From Thelephora terrestris (Eukaryota > Basidiomycota > Agaricomycetes > Thelephorales > Thelephoraceae): DNA of 64,000 nucleotides. Position 1 is the stretch's first letter. The number at the start of each line of letters is the position of its first letter. Location: the NCBI GenBank assembly GCA_015956445.1, contig WIUZ02000005.1:124001-188000 (forward strand). Reading direction: 5' to 3'. A program made the translations under genes and the position numbers. Below, one piece after another: positions 31,160-43,504 of the stretch. The notes under the pieces are model-generated. The model saw only the letters and a program-made list of their open reading frames with translations. It made no database searches and was not told the DNA's origin.

Positions 31160-31850
31160 TTAAACCTTTGCCGCATTCCCATACGACGGTCCTTGTGCCT
31201 CCCTGTCAGACCCCCGTTTGGCGACGAGCGAGAACAGAGAAGTATAATGATCAGTGCCAGTGAATCCCATGCCGTTGAGTTTGACGACAGCGTCCAAGAT
31301 GGCTGAATACCCAACAAACAGCAGAGGAGCGCTAGCTCAGACACAGAGAAGAGAGAGATAAATTGAAGGCCATCTCGCGTATCTGGCGACGGTGTTATAA
31401 TGGCCGAGACTATGACAACCCTGGGCCTTGACCGAATCCCATCGCGCCTCGTCTCTCTCGTCGCTTGTCGTAATAACAAGCCTGACGTTCATACCAGGAT
31501 CCTTGGCAGACCGGTCCTCCAGGACCTCCCTGACGCGGTTGGCGATGGCAGAAATTGTAGCGAAACGCTCCCCGAGGCATTGCCGCTGCACGAGTCACCG
31601 TGCCCCATGTGGATAGTAATGTACCCCGCATCGATCAGTGGTGCATCGTTACAAACGGGATGCATTGAATTCGACTCGCGGAGGAATCAACTGGTCGGAC
31701 ACAACGTCAAATGCAGACCTGAGATACAACTCGAGAATGGCTTGGAGCCGCTCAGTCCAGTGCACCGGTGGGCTACAACGCATCTCCATGAAGGTGCGAA
31801 TCGTACTCATATTTACCTTCCTGAAGGGTGGAGGGTTGGAAGGTGGTCAC
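31160..31850 (-). pseudogene. O-fucosyltransferase-like gene remnant
   Basis: Minus-strand pieces in family order: FMEMRCSPPVHWTERLQAIL (about 31820-31690); YITIHMGHGD, resembling the substrate-binding H-M-R-H-G-D motif but with Gly for Arg; FATISAIANRVREVLEDRSA..VRLVITTSDERDE; and MGFTGTDHYTSLFSLVAKR, resembling the family's C-terminal block. The stop is TAA at 31160-31162. The pieces lie in different frames; some changes could be introns, but the shift right after HGD has no good splice sites and the Arg is lost. An N-terminus was not found. Family inferred from motif memory. Confidence 0.45.
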
Positions 31851-32643
31851 TGGAGGCTACGAGTCCGACACCGGGGTATGCGAGCGCCAATACAGTGAGC
31901 GTAAGGTATGCAAAGCATTCGCCCGTCGGGATCCTCGATAACACCGAGAACGGTAAGAAAGCCTGTTGGATGAGCTTGATACCATTCAGTCCCTCTCGGC
32001 AGGCGTCGGGGAAGCTGGGTTGAGCGAGATCCCAGAGACAAGAAGACTTGTTGTTGTCCCCCCCCCCCGAGCCAGCCGGGAACTTTAATAAATGAGACGT
32101 CTGGAAGAAATCTCAGGCGAATGATGAGGAAGGGTGGGGATCCACTGGGCAGGAAACTCACCCAATCCGGAGTTAGGGTGTAACCTTCGTGGTCTGTTCG
32201 TGAGGAACCGCCCACGGTCTCCGCAACAGGTGATCGATGATCCGCCAGGCAGTCCCACGACGCGCACCGGGGTACCCTCACGGTTCTGTTCAAGGAGATG
32301 TAGACGAGCAGCGGCGACCTCAGCGAGAGGTGGCAAAGGGAGCAGGGAAGGAACGAGACGAGAAGAGGGAGCTCATGAGCAGGGGCAGGGGCAGGGGGAA
32401 TAGATAGCAAATCTGGCGAACGAACGGCCCGGCTGGCCTTTTAACTTACCTCGCCGTCATCGCCATCTTGGCATCGTTCGTGACGATCATCTTGGTTGAC
32501 TCGTCCTTGGCAATACGAAAACGATGGGACGGCGTTGGGAACAACGGAGTCGGAAACGGGACTGTCCAAATGGCCGCCGTTCGCGTTTAGCATTCAAATC
32601 ACGATCATCACCTTATCTATCTTCGTTACGTATACCTTGAGTT
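31851..32643. other. Unassigned stretch upstream of VTA1
   Basis: 793 bp. It may hold eroded 5' exons of the fucosyltransferase-like remnant (minus) and the VTA1 promoter. A C10+ run lies at about 32057-32068. No gene supported. Confidence 0.3.
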
Positions 32644-34021
32644 ATGTCCACTCAACCTTTGAAGAACCTGGGGTTGCCCCCCGTCCCACCGGAACTCAAA
32701 CCTATACTTGGGTTTCTGCAAAGAGCAGACGAGCTCAAGGTGCACGAGCCGGTTGTGGCCTACTGGGGTGAGAGTTTACACCTGTGCTTTGAGAGGGGGA
32801 GGGGTCATTGGACTGATCCTTTTTCCTTCAGCTTTGTATCATGCGGCGCAGGTCGGGATCTCCGCAAGAGTAAAGGACCCCGCCTCAAGGGCTTACCTCT
32901 CCCCGTTACTCAATCTGCTCGAGAACCTGAAGAAGGAGATCGGTCCGAACGACCTCGTCGACAATGATGTGGCTGCTGCGGCGCATGTCGAAAACTTCGC
33001 CTTGAAGATCTTCGAGATGACAGACGCAGAGGACCGTAGTGGGAAGGCGACTCGCGGGACGGCCAAGAAGTTCCTCGTGTCCGCGAGTCTGCTGGAACTG
33101 TTGCAAGTCTTCGGCGACGCCAACGTCTCTGATTCCGTCAGTTGTCCCCGAACGTCACTCCCCCATTCCGTGACGTCATCAAACTGACCCTATTCCCCAA
33201 CTCAGATCAACGACAAAATCCGATACGCAAAGTGGAAAGCAGCGGACATCGCGAAAGCGTTCCGTGAGGGACGGATGCCCACCCCCGGACCTGCCAATCA
33301 AGAAGTCCAAGAGAGCCCTGTTCCCGACATCAGTATCGAAGCCGCATCTCCAGAGCAATCCCTCCCCGCAGGTTCGACCAGCAGTTGGCCGGTAACGCCG
33401 TCTCGGTTTGATTCCGATCCTATGAATCCTGGAAGCTGGAGCACGGTCGCTACGCCGGGCACGGCAGACCATCGCACGTTTGATTTTCCCGTTAGTCCCC
33501 CTACTGGCGATCCACGGAGAGCAACGGTGAGCGGTGAGGTGGAAGGTCCTCCGGAACAACACCCATCCCCTGAGGAATCTTTATTTGGAGACCCTAACAT
33601 TAGGCGACCTACGCAACCGCCGTACGAACAAGCGCCTCCACAACAACAACCCCAGTCCTTTGAGCCCGGATCGATCCTACCTTCGGAAATTGTGCCTACG
33701 CATACTGAATCTTACGCGGGTGCTCTTAAAGACACCGCGGTGGATACTACCCCGCAACCGCCCATTCAATCATATCAACAGATCTCCCAGCCGACAGCCA
33801 CTCCTCCCATCCCAACCCAACAGCAACAATTTCGAACGATCAGGAACGTTGCACCACCGCCGCAACCGCCAACAGCGCCCGTTCCTCCCCCTCAATTAAC
33901 CCCAAAACAAATCGCACAGGCTCAAAAACACTGCCGGTACGCGATTTCGGCGCTCGATTACGAAGATTTTGAAAGGGCGAGGCAAGACCTGATGGACGCT
34001 TTGAGGATAATTGACGGCTAG
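32644..34021 (+). CDS. VTA1: VTA1/LIP5 homologue, ESCRT regulator
   Basis: Binds and activates the AAA ATPase Vps4 in late ESCRT disassembly at endosomes (known for the family). Exons 32644-32767, 32832-33136 and 33206-34021 (414 aa). The N-terminal domain is typical (PPELKPILGFLQRADELKVH, VVAYW, ENFALKIFEMTDAEDRSGKA, KIRYAKWKAADIAKAFREGR). A long Pro/Gln-rich linker (about residues 170-370) leads to the C-terminal Vps4-binding helices (QAQKHCRYAISALDYEDFER..DLMDALRII). Introns have GTGAGA and GTCAGT donors. All key regions are present; length is normal for a fungal VTA1. First clear host gene to the right of the TE cluster. Confidence 0.9.
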
Positions 34022-37000
34022 GTCGAGGAGTTGCGAGAGAGGAAGTTACATACGCCCTCCCGGCCTCCACCCCTTTCTTACAGATTTTCCTGACTCGTTG
34101 AGTTGATTGACGCAAGATGGAAGTTCCCTGTGCGGTCCGTGGTTTGACCCGACATCATCGTCATCTTTTCATTGCGCTGATGCCGTACTATTTGGAATCA
34201 ACTTCTCGACTTAATGAAGATTTTTTCTTACTGCTCGTGGCCGACGGCACTCCATCGGCACGCCGGACGAATACCTGTGAATGGTGATAATCCCCTGGAA
34301 ATCCGCGACTTTTTTCCGGTACCTTGCACCAACCGCGTACGACAGAACCCATCACCGCATCTCATCGGGTCATTGAGAAATTGAAGTGAGTGGGGGAGGG
34401 GAGAAGAGAAGAGAAGACCGGATGGCGACAGAATCCATATACGCGAGGGCCGCTCCGGGTCAGCGACCCTTGCTATTGATGATTACTGTATACGGACGCC
34501 TTCCATCATCAAGGGCACATACAGCAGCTCCCATTGATCCAAAACAAGAACGGGTCTGGGGATTTACGTCCATTCGCAGTCCTCCCAACAGAGCCATAGA
34601 GCGATAACGCATCTCCATCAAATCAGAGCTCCATCAACGGAACGCCCACTAACCCTCCTTATGCGTCTTACCCAGCACTGTTGGCCGGTTGACTTGAACA
34701 TCGTCCAAGTTTACGCTTGTCAAACAGAGGATGAGGCAGCATCGCTCGAGGTGATAAGGTTTCTAGGCGAACGAACATTGCTTCCGGGGTAGTTCAAAGT
34801 CTGACGGGGCACAGCCGAAGAGCCGCAAAGTGAATTGGACCGGAACAGTGAGAGGGAGATGAAATTCGACTTGATGTGGGTTGTTCAGGGGCACCCCGCC
34901 CCGTGGTGTAGTGACGCTGCTCGTGTTTCAACTGATCACTGGAGGAAGACGTGACGTGCGAACTGAGAGGGGACGTAGCTGGGTCTTGGACCGTATGGGA
35001 GCCCCAGACCGTTATCATCTTTCGAATTCTGCCATTGGTTGTGGCGTTCCGAGCACGGTGAGAGAACCACGCCCTTACATGAACGCCTCCCTAGGCGTTT
35101 GCGAGGATAGCAAGGATCAATGATCAGTAACGTCCAAACTTAGCTTCACCCAGCCCCCAGAAGTATGTTCAAAAGCCCTCTCTGAGATCACGATTGAAAT
35201 GATATTGACAGGCCCACCATACGACAACCCTGGGAGCGAGCGAGACGTTGGTTTGTATCCGCTCCGATCCTGGGTTAGCGTATTACTCTAGAAATACTTT
35301 GAATTGCTGTCAGAAGCTGTGACGAGATGACGACCGAAAGCGAGATCTTCCGCTTTTTTGTATCTCTTCATTCTCCGGGTGAATCGAAGTGGAAGGTGCC
35401 TGTCAAGCTTGGACCAGTTCTTCGCCTGTCACGCCCTTAGATGATCTCGATTAGGGGGCAGCCACCAGCCGACTCTCGCTCGCACGGAGGTCAAGCGTAC
35501 GAAGTCACCCTCCCTCTCCATTCCGAAAAGTACGGGTTGCTTAACCTTAACCGCGCCTCGAAACCAACCACCCACCCACACATCGACCTCACTGCCCATA
35601 TAGCCCGGCTCGCTAGAAAGACTGATTACATCATTGTTATATCACTCGTCAGACGCACGAGGAACCGTAACCTTTCCACCCGCCCCAGCGTCTCGGAGCG
35701 GGTCTACACCTTTTCCAAGCAGTCGGGGCTGGTGTGCGCTCGAGAGGGCTCAGACGTTCGCTATTAGTCAAAGGAAGAAAAAAACACCCCCCTCCTTGGC
35801 TGATTCAGCCCTTTTGAATCCTCACGAAGGGGGGAAGGGTCGTCAAGCGGCGCCGCCCAGCACCACCCGACTATATACTTCCGGGGCTTCTTAGAGAGTT
35901 GATACCGGGGCCGCGGCATAATCGTTCGGCCTTGGCGGGTCGTAAGAAATGTCGTGCGAGCAACGGGAACGGTTGTGGTTATATATTATACTAAGCGAAA
36001 AGAAACGGCGATGTATCTTCTGGCCTGGGATAGCGACATATTGTGCGATAATGATACATCGTTAAATACCGGCGGAAGCTTGACGAGGGATCCAAAGGAT
36101 GAGGGCGCTCGAAATGAAGCCCAAGCAGTTCAACAATCAAAACCGCGGCCGTACGGGTCGTACATGCAACATTCCTCCGACGCGGAACTGAAAAAAAAAA
36201 GAGCCTCCCATGCACACACGCACACACTCCGCGGATGTCCACCACGCGAACAAATAAGATACGCTATCACACTCTATTACCCCCCCACCAAAGCATTTCG
36301 AATTCGATGTTTCGTACAGGGATCCGCATGGTGACTTACGTTCGCTCCATGCAAAAAAAAAAATTCCCCAGGGTTCCCCCAGCTCTAACGAAGCGAAAGC
36401 CACGAGGGCATGAGAGTTGCATTTCCACTCTAAGTGAACTTTCTCTCCGACCGCGTTGTTCGATCGACGCTAGACCGGATTTGGGGAGATCGGGCCGTCA
36501 TGCTAAGAGAGTTTGTGTGTGGGGCACACGTTACTCTCCACACGCCAAACTTGCAGTATTAGGAAGATGTCCCTTCTCGACGCTTTGCGAAAAAAATGAA
36601 TGACGTGGTCGCCCGCATAGCCCCCCTAATTGGCTGTACGTGCCCAGTGCCCACGCAAGAGGAGGCCCGACAAAAAGTAGGGTTTTCCATTTTTTCATTT
36701 ACAAATTTGCCCCACAGGAAAACTTGTTGGTCAAACAAAGGCCGTCCAACTTTACGTCCTTCGACCTGTGTGCGGATTTTTTTTTTGCTTGATCGGACGG
36801 TGTAAGGGTATCAAAGAGAGATGAGTGCCCCTGGAAGTTGGCTAGCCTCAAATTCCATCCCACAAAGGCAAATAAGTATAAAAAAGATTGCCCATCTGAA
36901 ACAATGATGGTCGGCACAGGGTGACAACAAACACCGCCTTTGGTATTAAAACTAGTACATGGGGGGATGGGGGGAAGAGGGGTAAAAGAGCAGGATAAGT

Positions 37001-37350
37001 TAAGGGGTGGTTCACAGCATCGACGCGTCGTACGGGGAGAGGAACTAATCGATAACATGGTGTAGCAAGTTAGGGGGAGGCGGGGGATATATGCGAAATA
37101 GTCGAGCATATAGTAGTGTCCGTGTAAGCTAATCGGGCGAGCGGACTAATGATACATATTATAGTCAACCTGTGGGCGTGTCACGGTAATGGGTCGGTGG
37201 TGCTGATAAGTGTGCAGACGAATGAGCGGAGGGTTGGGATGCAGACATCGCATCGTCGGGGGCAGACATGTGCAGACCGTTGGATACGGTCTGTACCCGA
37301 AGGCCCATGGTGTGGTGGGGCCGTTTTCTTGGAGGTACTCCCGGTACATC
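34022..37350. other. Long intergenic stretch, nothing supported
   Basis: 3.3 kb of mixed sequence with short A/T and C runs (36353-36363, 36778-36787). Small open frames lack codon structure, splice context or recognisable motifs. No tRNA-like T-loop seen. Confidence 0.4.
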
Positions 37351-39158
37351 CTAATGGGGTAATAGGGTATTCAGTAAAAATGGACGTCCACAAAGGTATT
37401 GTCCATCTACCTCAGGGTCTGGAATGAATTACAGATGAGGACCGGTCAGTGGCTTGAATGGATAACTGATTGATGAACGTGAGCGCTGATTACCTTCTAT
37501 GCTTCCATAGGGCCAGTCACGTTTTCGCGCCCGATTCACGGGCAGCTCAGACATGAACTCGGGGGGCATCGACATTGTTCCCTGCAACAGTCAGGTCATC
37601 ATCGCGTTCGTGTGTGCAGATCCAGATCATCTACCTGTCGCATCGCAGAAGGGTCACCCGAACCCATGGTGTGTCCGTTTAGGGTCATCCTGGCATCCGG
37701 CTGCCAGGGCTGCCGGTCGTTGTTTGTCGTTGGAAACTGCTGGACGGTCATCTGAGGATTTTGGAAGCTGGGCCCGGGACGTTCTTGGCGATCGTTATCC
37801 CAGCCGGACAATGGAGACGTCAACGGCTGCCGGTTGGGAGTGGTGAACGACGGGCTCGCGAGCGTCTGGTGAGCGGATAGTGTGGGAGTGAATTGAGTGG
37901 GGACGCGTGGGTCGGAATGTAGTGGAGACCCATTGACGGGTGGTGGAGGGTCTTGCGGATCTCAGTCTCTGTCCGCTAGTCAGCAGTAAAAGGACACTCA
38001 CAAGAAAGCATGCTATGGTGGTTCGTGCTCATGTATTCCATGAAGGAGTTGACTGCCAGAGTTCAGCAGCGGTCCAAAAGGAGGGAACAATGGTCTCACT
38101 TAATTCACCTCTTCGATCCTCAGCAGCCGCCAGGGCTGTTTGGGCCTTGCGTTCGGTATCCCACGCTTGAGTAAACTTTTGGAAAGCTCCATGCGTCTCC
38201 TTCCGAGCCATGAGAAGGTTTCGACGAAGGTGATCGATTTCCTGCTCTGCTTCACGAGGCATGGTCAACGGGAGGGATGGTAAGAGGGGAGAAAGGGGGG
38301 GTACATACTACTAACCGCGACGTCCTTATCCCATGTAGATATACGTGAGCGAGTACCTGATTGAGAGGTCATGGTGGAGGATGAGCCATTATGGTCTTCA
38401 TCTGGGGGACAGAGATCGAAGTGGGCATTACGTTCCATAGGTCGGAAGAAGGCAAGAACGAACCTAATAAGCGGGCGGGACCGTCAACAAATGATGTTGA
38501 TGCACGGGAGTCTTCAGGTGTCTCAGACCGATGAAGGCCGACGGGAAGTTGATGTTCATTTCCGGGTGACAACCCTCGCAACCGGGGGTTATGGGATACG
38601 TTAACTCTCTGGCGTTCGATGAACTTGCGGAGGAAGGGGAACTCTTGGTCATCGGACATGACGTATGGGGGACCGCGAATCTCTCCTTTGGCGATGAGCA
38701 TTTCCAAATGAGCCATGACTTTGTCTTTCAGTTGCTGGTGTGACGGAAGATGAGGGAGTGAGATCAAAACAGATGGGCAACGAATGAATGTGAGATTGTT
38801 GGGGAGGGGATGAGCGAGGGTGACATTGAACGGATCGGGAACTGACCTGAAGCCACTCGTTTAGCTCGATGTGATCCTGGTCGGCCTGGGCATCGTAGTC
38901 CTGTCGTCTTCTAGCCTTCCTCCAAAAACCCTTGGTGAGCTTGAGGGCACTTGTGACCGCGTCGTCAAGAATGCGATAATGTTCGCTTGCTTGACGGGTG
39001 AGAGTGACGGCGAGCACACCGGGTTGAACACGCAATTGGAGGGTACAACGGCCGTCCGGGCCCGGTGGGGAGAGGGATCCTTTTGAGCCTTGATTCCCTC
39101 TGGTCGCGCCTCTAGAGACACTGCCGATTTCTGGCCAAGGATGGTCGTCTGGAGTCAT
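37351..39158 (-). CDS. Unknown conserved-looking protein, 435 aa, eight exons
   Basis: Not recognised. Exons (minus): 39158-38847, 38734-38464, 38401-38357, 38246-38100, 38052-38002, 37960-37635, 37581-37494, 37418-37351. All joins keep phase and use GT..AG; intron 5 is only 41 nt and is the least certain. The N-terminal about 180 residues are helical (ASEHYRILDDAVTSALKLTK; LKDKVMAHLEMLIAKGEIRG). A coiled-coil-like segment follows (EQEIDHLRRNLLMARKET..AQTALAAAEDRRGEL), then a Pro/Ser/Gln-rich low-complexity tail and a short C-terminal block (DPEVDGQYLCGRPFLLNTLL). No signal peptide or transmembrane segment. Possibly a nuclear or scaffold protein (inference). Confidence 0.6.
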
Positions 39159-39530
39159 GTAGAGGTTATCGATGCAAACCGAGAGTGAAAGGGGAAGGGA
39201 TGGAGACGGAAGCAAGAAGAAAAGAGGAAAGAGATGAGAGGGATATTCATGTAATTGGCGGATGGCTCGTCCCTCTCTCTTTCTAAACAGTCGGATGGGA
39301 ATTTTCAATCACACAGCAAAGTCCATTTCGGCGGGTTTTCAATTTGTCAACTTGTTCACTTGTCTCTCTGTTCAACTGTCCAACATCAAACTCTCCCAAT
39401 CAGGCAACTCGGCGCCACAGCCCTACCCGGCCGCTTATCCCCTCTCCTCCTTCCCACGCTCGACCCAAACCTCCCCCTTCTTCCCCCGGTCATGACTGAA
39501 AAAGAGGGCGCGCGAATACACGTGGCGCTC
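39159..39530. other. Intergenic, tandem minus-strand genes
   Basis: 372 bp with pyrimidine-rich tracts (39380-39490). It is upstream of the 435-aa gene and downstream of the next. No other feature seen. Confidence 0.4.
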
Positions 39531-40524
39531 TCAACTACCCGAAGCGACTTTCTCACCAAGATTGCCGACCCGCACAGGTACCGGGCTCTTCAAGAACGTA
39601 CTATGCTGCTCCCTCGGCGGAGGGACGGTAATCAGCGGGGGGTCCAACGGCTGCGTGCCCGATTCTTCGGTGAACAAGTCTTCGGCGAGAGGGTTCGATC
39701 GTGAGCCGTAGAAGTCCACGACCGGTGTCCGTAAGGCGTGAAATGCCGTCACGACCCGCGACAGCTCATCGAGCTACCGGCAACTTGATGAGCACACGAA
39801 TAAAGTTGCAATAGAGAACTTCACAAAACACCTTTGTCATTATGTTCTCCGTCGCTTCCTTCCGCCCGTGGAACTTGTTCGCCAACTTTGTAAACTCCTG
39901 CTCCCTCGCCTCCTTCTCCTTCACCTCATCGTCGACCCCCTCATCCGCATCTTCCCATTTCTCCCCCTCCGAGGCCGCCGTAGAATGCACACGTTCCACT
40001 GTGAATTGCTCCGCCTGATGCCCGAGTCCGATATTCTCCATCGCGACGTGCATGTTCGCGATTTGTGCTTGAATGTCCCTGATGTCTGTCATGTGCGACC
40101 ACAGATCCTCCTTTCTCGTTTCAAAGTGTGTTCGGTCGTTGTGGGCGTCGTCTCCATCATCGTGAATCGATAATCCAATGAGAGAACCCGCAAAGGGGTC
40201 ATGGAGCGGCGTTCGGACAGGTGACCGAGGTCGGTAACTTGTCTCCCCCTCGTCCCTTCGTGGGACAAACTCGGGAATGTCTGGGACAGCCTCTGCTCTG
40301 TCGGAAATAGAGCCTGGCCGGTGCGAGAACAGTTCTGCGAGGACCGCGTCATGAGGGTTGGACAACGCCGTGGTCACGCTGCGCTCGAGGGATGGTCGTG
40401 CGGGCGGGACCTGAGACTGTTGCTCCGATGCCCGCTGTACGTGAGAATCAGCAGGTGTAGATGAGCGCGGACGTTCGTGATCCCTGCCAGCAACGGATTT
40501 GTCCTGCGCGTGTTTCAAAAACAT
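39531..40524 (-). CDS. Unknown protein, 311 aa
   Basis: Two exons, 40524-39832 and 39773-39531, with a 58-nt intron (GTGTTT..CGGTAG). The protein is largely hydrophilic. It has an Arg/Ser/Pro-rich N-terminus, a helix likely to form a coiled coil (DLWSHMTDIRDIQAQIANMH), an acidic Lys/Glu stretch (EGVDDEVKEKEAREQEF) and a C-terminal helix followed by FHALRTPVVDFYG. No enzyme motif. It resembles small fungal cytoskeleton or septum scaffold proteins only in composition, so no function is assigned. Confidence 0.55.
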
Positions 40525-40720
40525 AACGGAAGAAGAAGAAAGAGGCCGTCCTTTCCTGATCGGGCCGCTCCTCCCCCAAGCCACAAAGTCTAACTACCAC
40601 CGGGCAACGAGAGTTCGGAAGATTCCAGAGAGAAGATCTAATCTACGTGTGGCCTCATGCTCTAATCTTCCCTTTCATCTTCATTGCCATTCCGACAACT
40701 GCTCATTTCACGTAGATCCC

Positions 40721-43005
40721 TCACTCTTCTTCCGTCGCATCCGTCACCGAACCTTCCAACGCAAGCGCTCCGAACCTTCCACCGATTGTTGCCCCGTTTA
40801 GTCCTTCCGCTTCTTCGTCTGAGAAACTGTCCACCTCCTCTTCTTCGCCCGATTCCGAAACACGATCTTCTTCCCCCTCCCCGTCACTCTCTGAATTGAC
40901 ACTCACGTCATCGTCGTACCGGATCCAAATCCCATCCCCTGTTTCGCCGAGGTTTGACGGGTCCGTACCTGGTGGCCAAAACGCCCATCGCACTCTGCCT
41001 TCTGCTAACGCTCGGAGAACTGTTTCGGAATGACATCCGTCAAACTGCTCAACAACACCCGCGTGGTTAAAAGTTTACGCACTAGCATTCCCTGCGCGAT
41101 TGACATCAGGGCGTCCGGCTTTGGCTGTAACCCAGTTCTTGACGTTTGCATAAGCGGTCAGAACATCCATCGCCGTCCAAGTTGCCTCTGCTTCCTTTGA
41201 TTGATCGTGTGTCCTGGGTTGCCGCCATGTTCTCTTGTCCTCAGCTGCCAGCGTCGAAAGGGAAGGATGTTTAAGGTTGAACACCCGTTCCAACGGCAAA
41301 AGCTGTGATGCGTGATGGACACACGCTGAGACTGCCGAGACTTTTGAGATCGGAAGTATCCCACTCAAAACCTGCAACAGCAGTCCGCTTAGCTCAGGGG
41401 ATTTATCAACTTTTGTTGCCTATCACGACGGATACTCACCTGTGTCTCCATTGGGACAAAATTGGGCATAACTAACCCAGGGCAATCTACGAGCCGTACA
41501 TCGGGCGTCCAAAAAAGTGTTTGAAAGTGTTTAGTCTGAAACAAAGATCGTTGGGGGCTGCCACGAGTTTCCAAAACACCCAAATTTGTTGCCGTACCTT
41601 CCCAGGCGTTCTTGAAGCGCGAACCCGGACCGTACCAAACAATGCATTCAATAGAGAAGACTTCCCAACGTTGGGTTGGCCTGAAATCCAAAGTTCCAAT
41701 GGAGAATCACAGCGCCAGCGTTTGAGTGAAGGGATGTGGTAACCAGGCATTTTCTCACATACCTATCAGACCGATTGTTAAGAAGTCGGGTTCTTCAACC
41801 TCGGCTATCTCTTGCTTTTCGTCCACTAGTCCTTGATCGTCAGCACTTGATTCAAGCGCAGTCGGTCGTGGGGCGACGGGTCCGCCGACAGCCTGCCCAA
41901 CTCTATCTCCGCAAGCGCTGAGTGCCATAGCCCAATCCACATCTGCTTTGACAGTCGGTTTCCAGTGTTTCATCTTCTCCTCGTGCCCTCGGACCATGGG
42001 AGGCGGTCGGAGAAGCTCCTGGTGAACTTCGCGGAGAGCTTCTATGAGTCTCTCACGGAACGTCTGAGGTAAGTGTGGTTCGAAACGTTGCCCGCGTTTA
42101 CTCGTCCCCTCGTTGTTTGGTCCCAGCTCCTTGGGAACGTAAGCTTCCACCTGAACAACGCGAACTTCTGGGTACCGCTTCTTGAGGTAATCGGACCATG
42201 CTTTTGCCCGGTCCGGACCTGATATGTCGACCTTGGTGAGAACCAAAATGATCTTCCGATTTGGAAGGCCGGCAAGATACGACGCCAGTGATGGAGGATA
42301 GTGCAAGAGAGGACAGCGAGAGTCTAATAGAATCAAGAGGATCTGAGAAATCTCAGTCACTCTCCATCTGATTGGATTCTACGTGAGAAGTTTCGTGGAA
42401 GAGGCGTAGCGGAATCAGGTGTGCACTCACAGCTGCCTCCACACTTCGAGGTTGCGTTCGAAATGTGTCGGTGCCCGTGGCATCACAGCTTCGCCTTGGT
42501 TACCTGTGTCCCCGTCGGGAGGGGATCTGCCGCGGTCCACCCATTCATCAAGCACTTGATCGGTCTGATCAAGCCATTTCTTGAACAACCCCTCTTCGTT
42601 TTTCTCGACCTCGTTCTTACTCATGTCATACCTCCACTTTGGCCTCTTCGGGCAGGTTAACTGTTGTGCGTCTCCTTCGTTCAATTGATCCAAGTCGTCA
42701 ATACTAAACGCCGCAACCGTGGGAGGAATCGGACGAGGCAGGGGCTCTTTGGCTGCTATGAGCCTAGACTTTTCGAGGAACGCGGGCGAGAGCCTGACGA
42801 AAGCAGACTGTAGCTTGCGAGATGAGTCGACGGCCTGTGTGTTCACGGTCCCGGCAACGGCGGATCTCGACGTCAAGGGGCGTCTTTTCTGTTTTGGATT
42901 GCGTTTGGCTGGTGGCGGAGGGGACACATCGCCCCGCTTTATTGCGCGTTTCTCCTGGAGTTGGACTTTGCGCTGTTTGTTTGAGAAAGGTTGCTTGCGT
43001 GGCAT
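40721..43005 (-). CDS. GNL1: GNL1-type circularly permuted GTPase
   Basis: Member of the YlqF/YawG (HSR1-MMR1) GTPases, implicated in ribosome biogenesis. Exons (minus): 43005-42431, 42367-41763, 41680-41598, 41535-41440, 41371-41083, 41019-40721; total 1947 nt, 648 aa, all phases agree. The basic N-terminus (KQRKVQLQEKRAIKRGD) suits a nuclear/nucleolar protein. G motifs come in permuted order: G4 LTKVD, then G1 GQPNVGKSS, then G3 DCPG (RLVDCPGLVMP). An RTPGK segment and the family's C-terminal region (SGILPISKVSAVSA; AGNAILRALAEGRVRWAFWP) follow, and it ends in an acidic tail (GEGEEDRVSESGEEEEVDSF). The adjacent FERNLEVWRQLWRV..ILLILLDSR is characteristic of GNL1. Confidence 0.9.
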
Positions 43006-43504
43006 ATTAGGTGGTCGGCGAGGAGATGAGACTGCGGGGGGGAGAGATGACGATTGTAACGATCGCGGTTGATCGGGATGATTGTTAACTTTAAAAGATT
43101 GGCTTTGACTCGGAGCTGTAAACATCCACTCCGCCAGGCCAAAGAAGGCAAGGACAGAGAGGTAGAGATGATTAGCCGAGGGACCTATTGGATTTGAACG
43201 CCGCGAGCCTTTTACGCTCGGAAGTTTCTGCGGGGTCGATGAAGCCCCAGGAAGAATGGATTTGGCAGTTGTATGTTCAGCCGTCACTGGCAAGCCTCCG
43301 CAAGCTGTTGTTTAGAACACTCTCATGGTCGCGTGCATGGAAAGGGAGAGCTGCCCACCACCGGACAATTTCTAACCGCGTCCGCGTTGTCCCAAAAGTC
43401 ATGAAGATCACGTGGGTTTCACAGAGCGTGGTCGACACTCTCCATTATATATAGGTTACAGCTCGTTCAATGTTTACACCCGCACGTCATCCTATCCTCC
43501 TTCC
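43006..43504. promoter_or_regulatory. Divergent promoter between GNL1 and the FAD oxidoreductase
   Basis: 499 bp. A TATATATA-like site at 43444-43452 lies about 55 bp before the plus-strand ATG. Otherwise featureless. Confidence 0.4.

Noticed and set aside
31400-32023. 207-codon plus frame with an ATG
   Set aside because: It overlaps the minus-strand fucosyltransferase-like motifs and has no recognisable features or splice context of its own.
43170-43215. tRNA-like T-loop motif GTTCAAATCC on the minus strand
   Set aside because: The T-stem does not pair, and no D-arm, anticodon arm or matching acceptor strand was found upstream.
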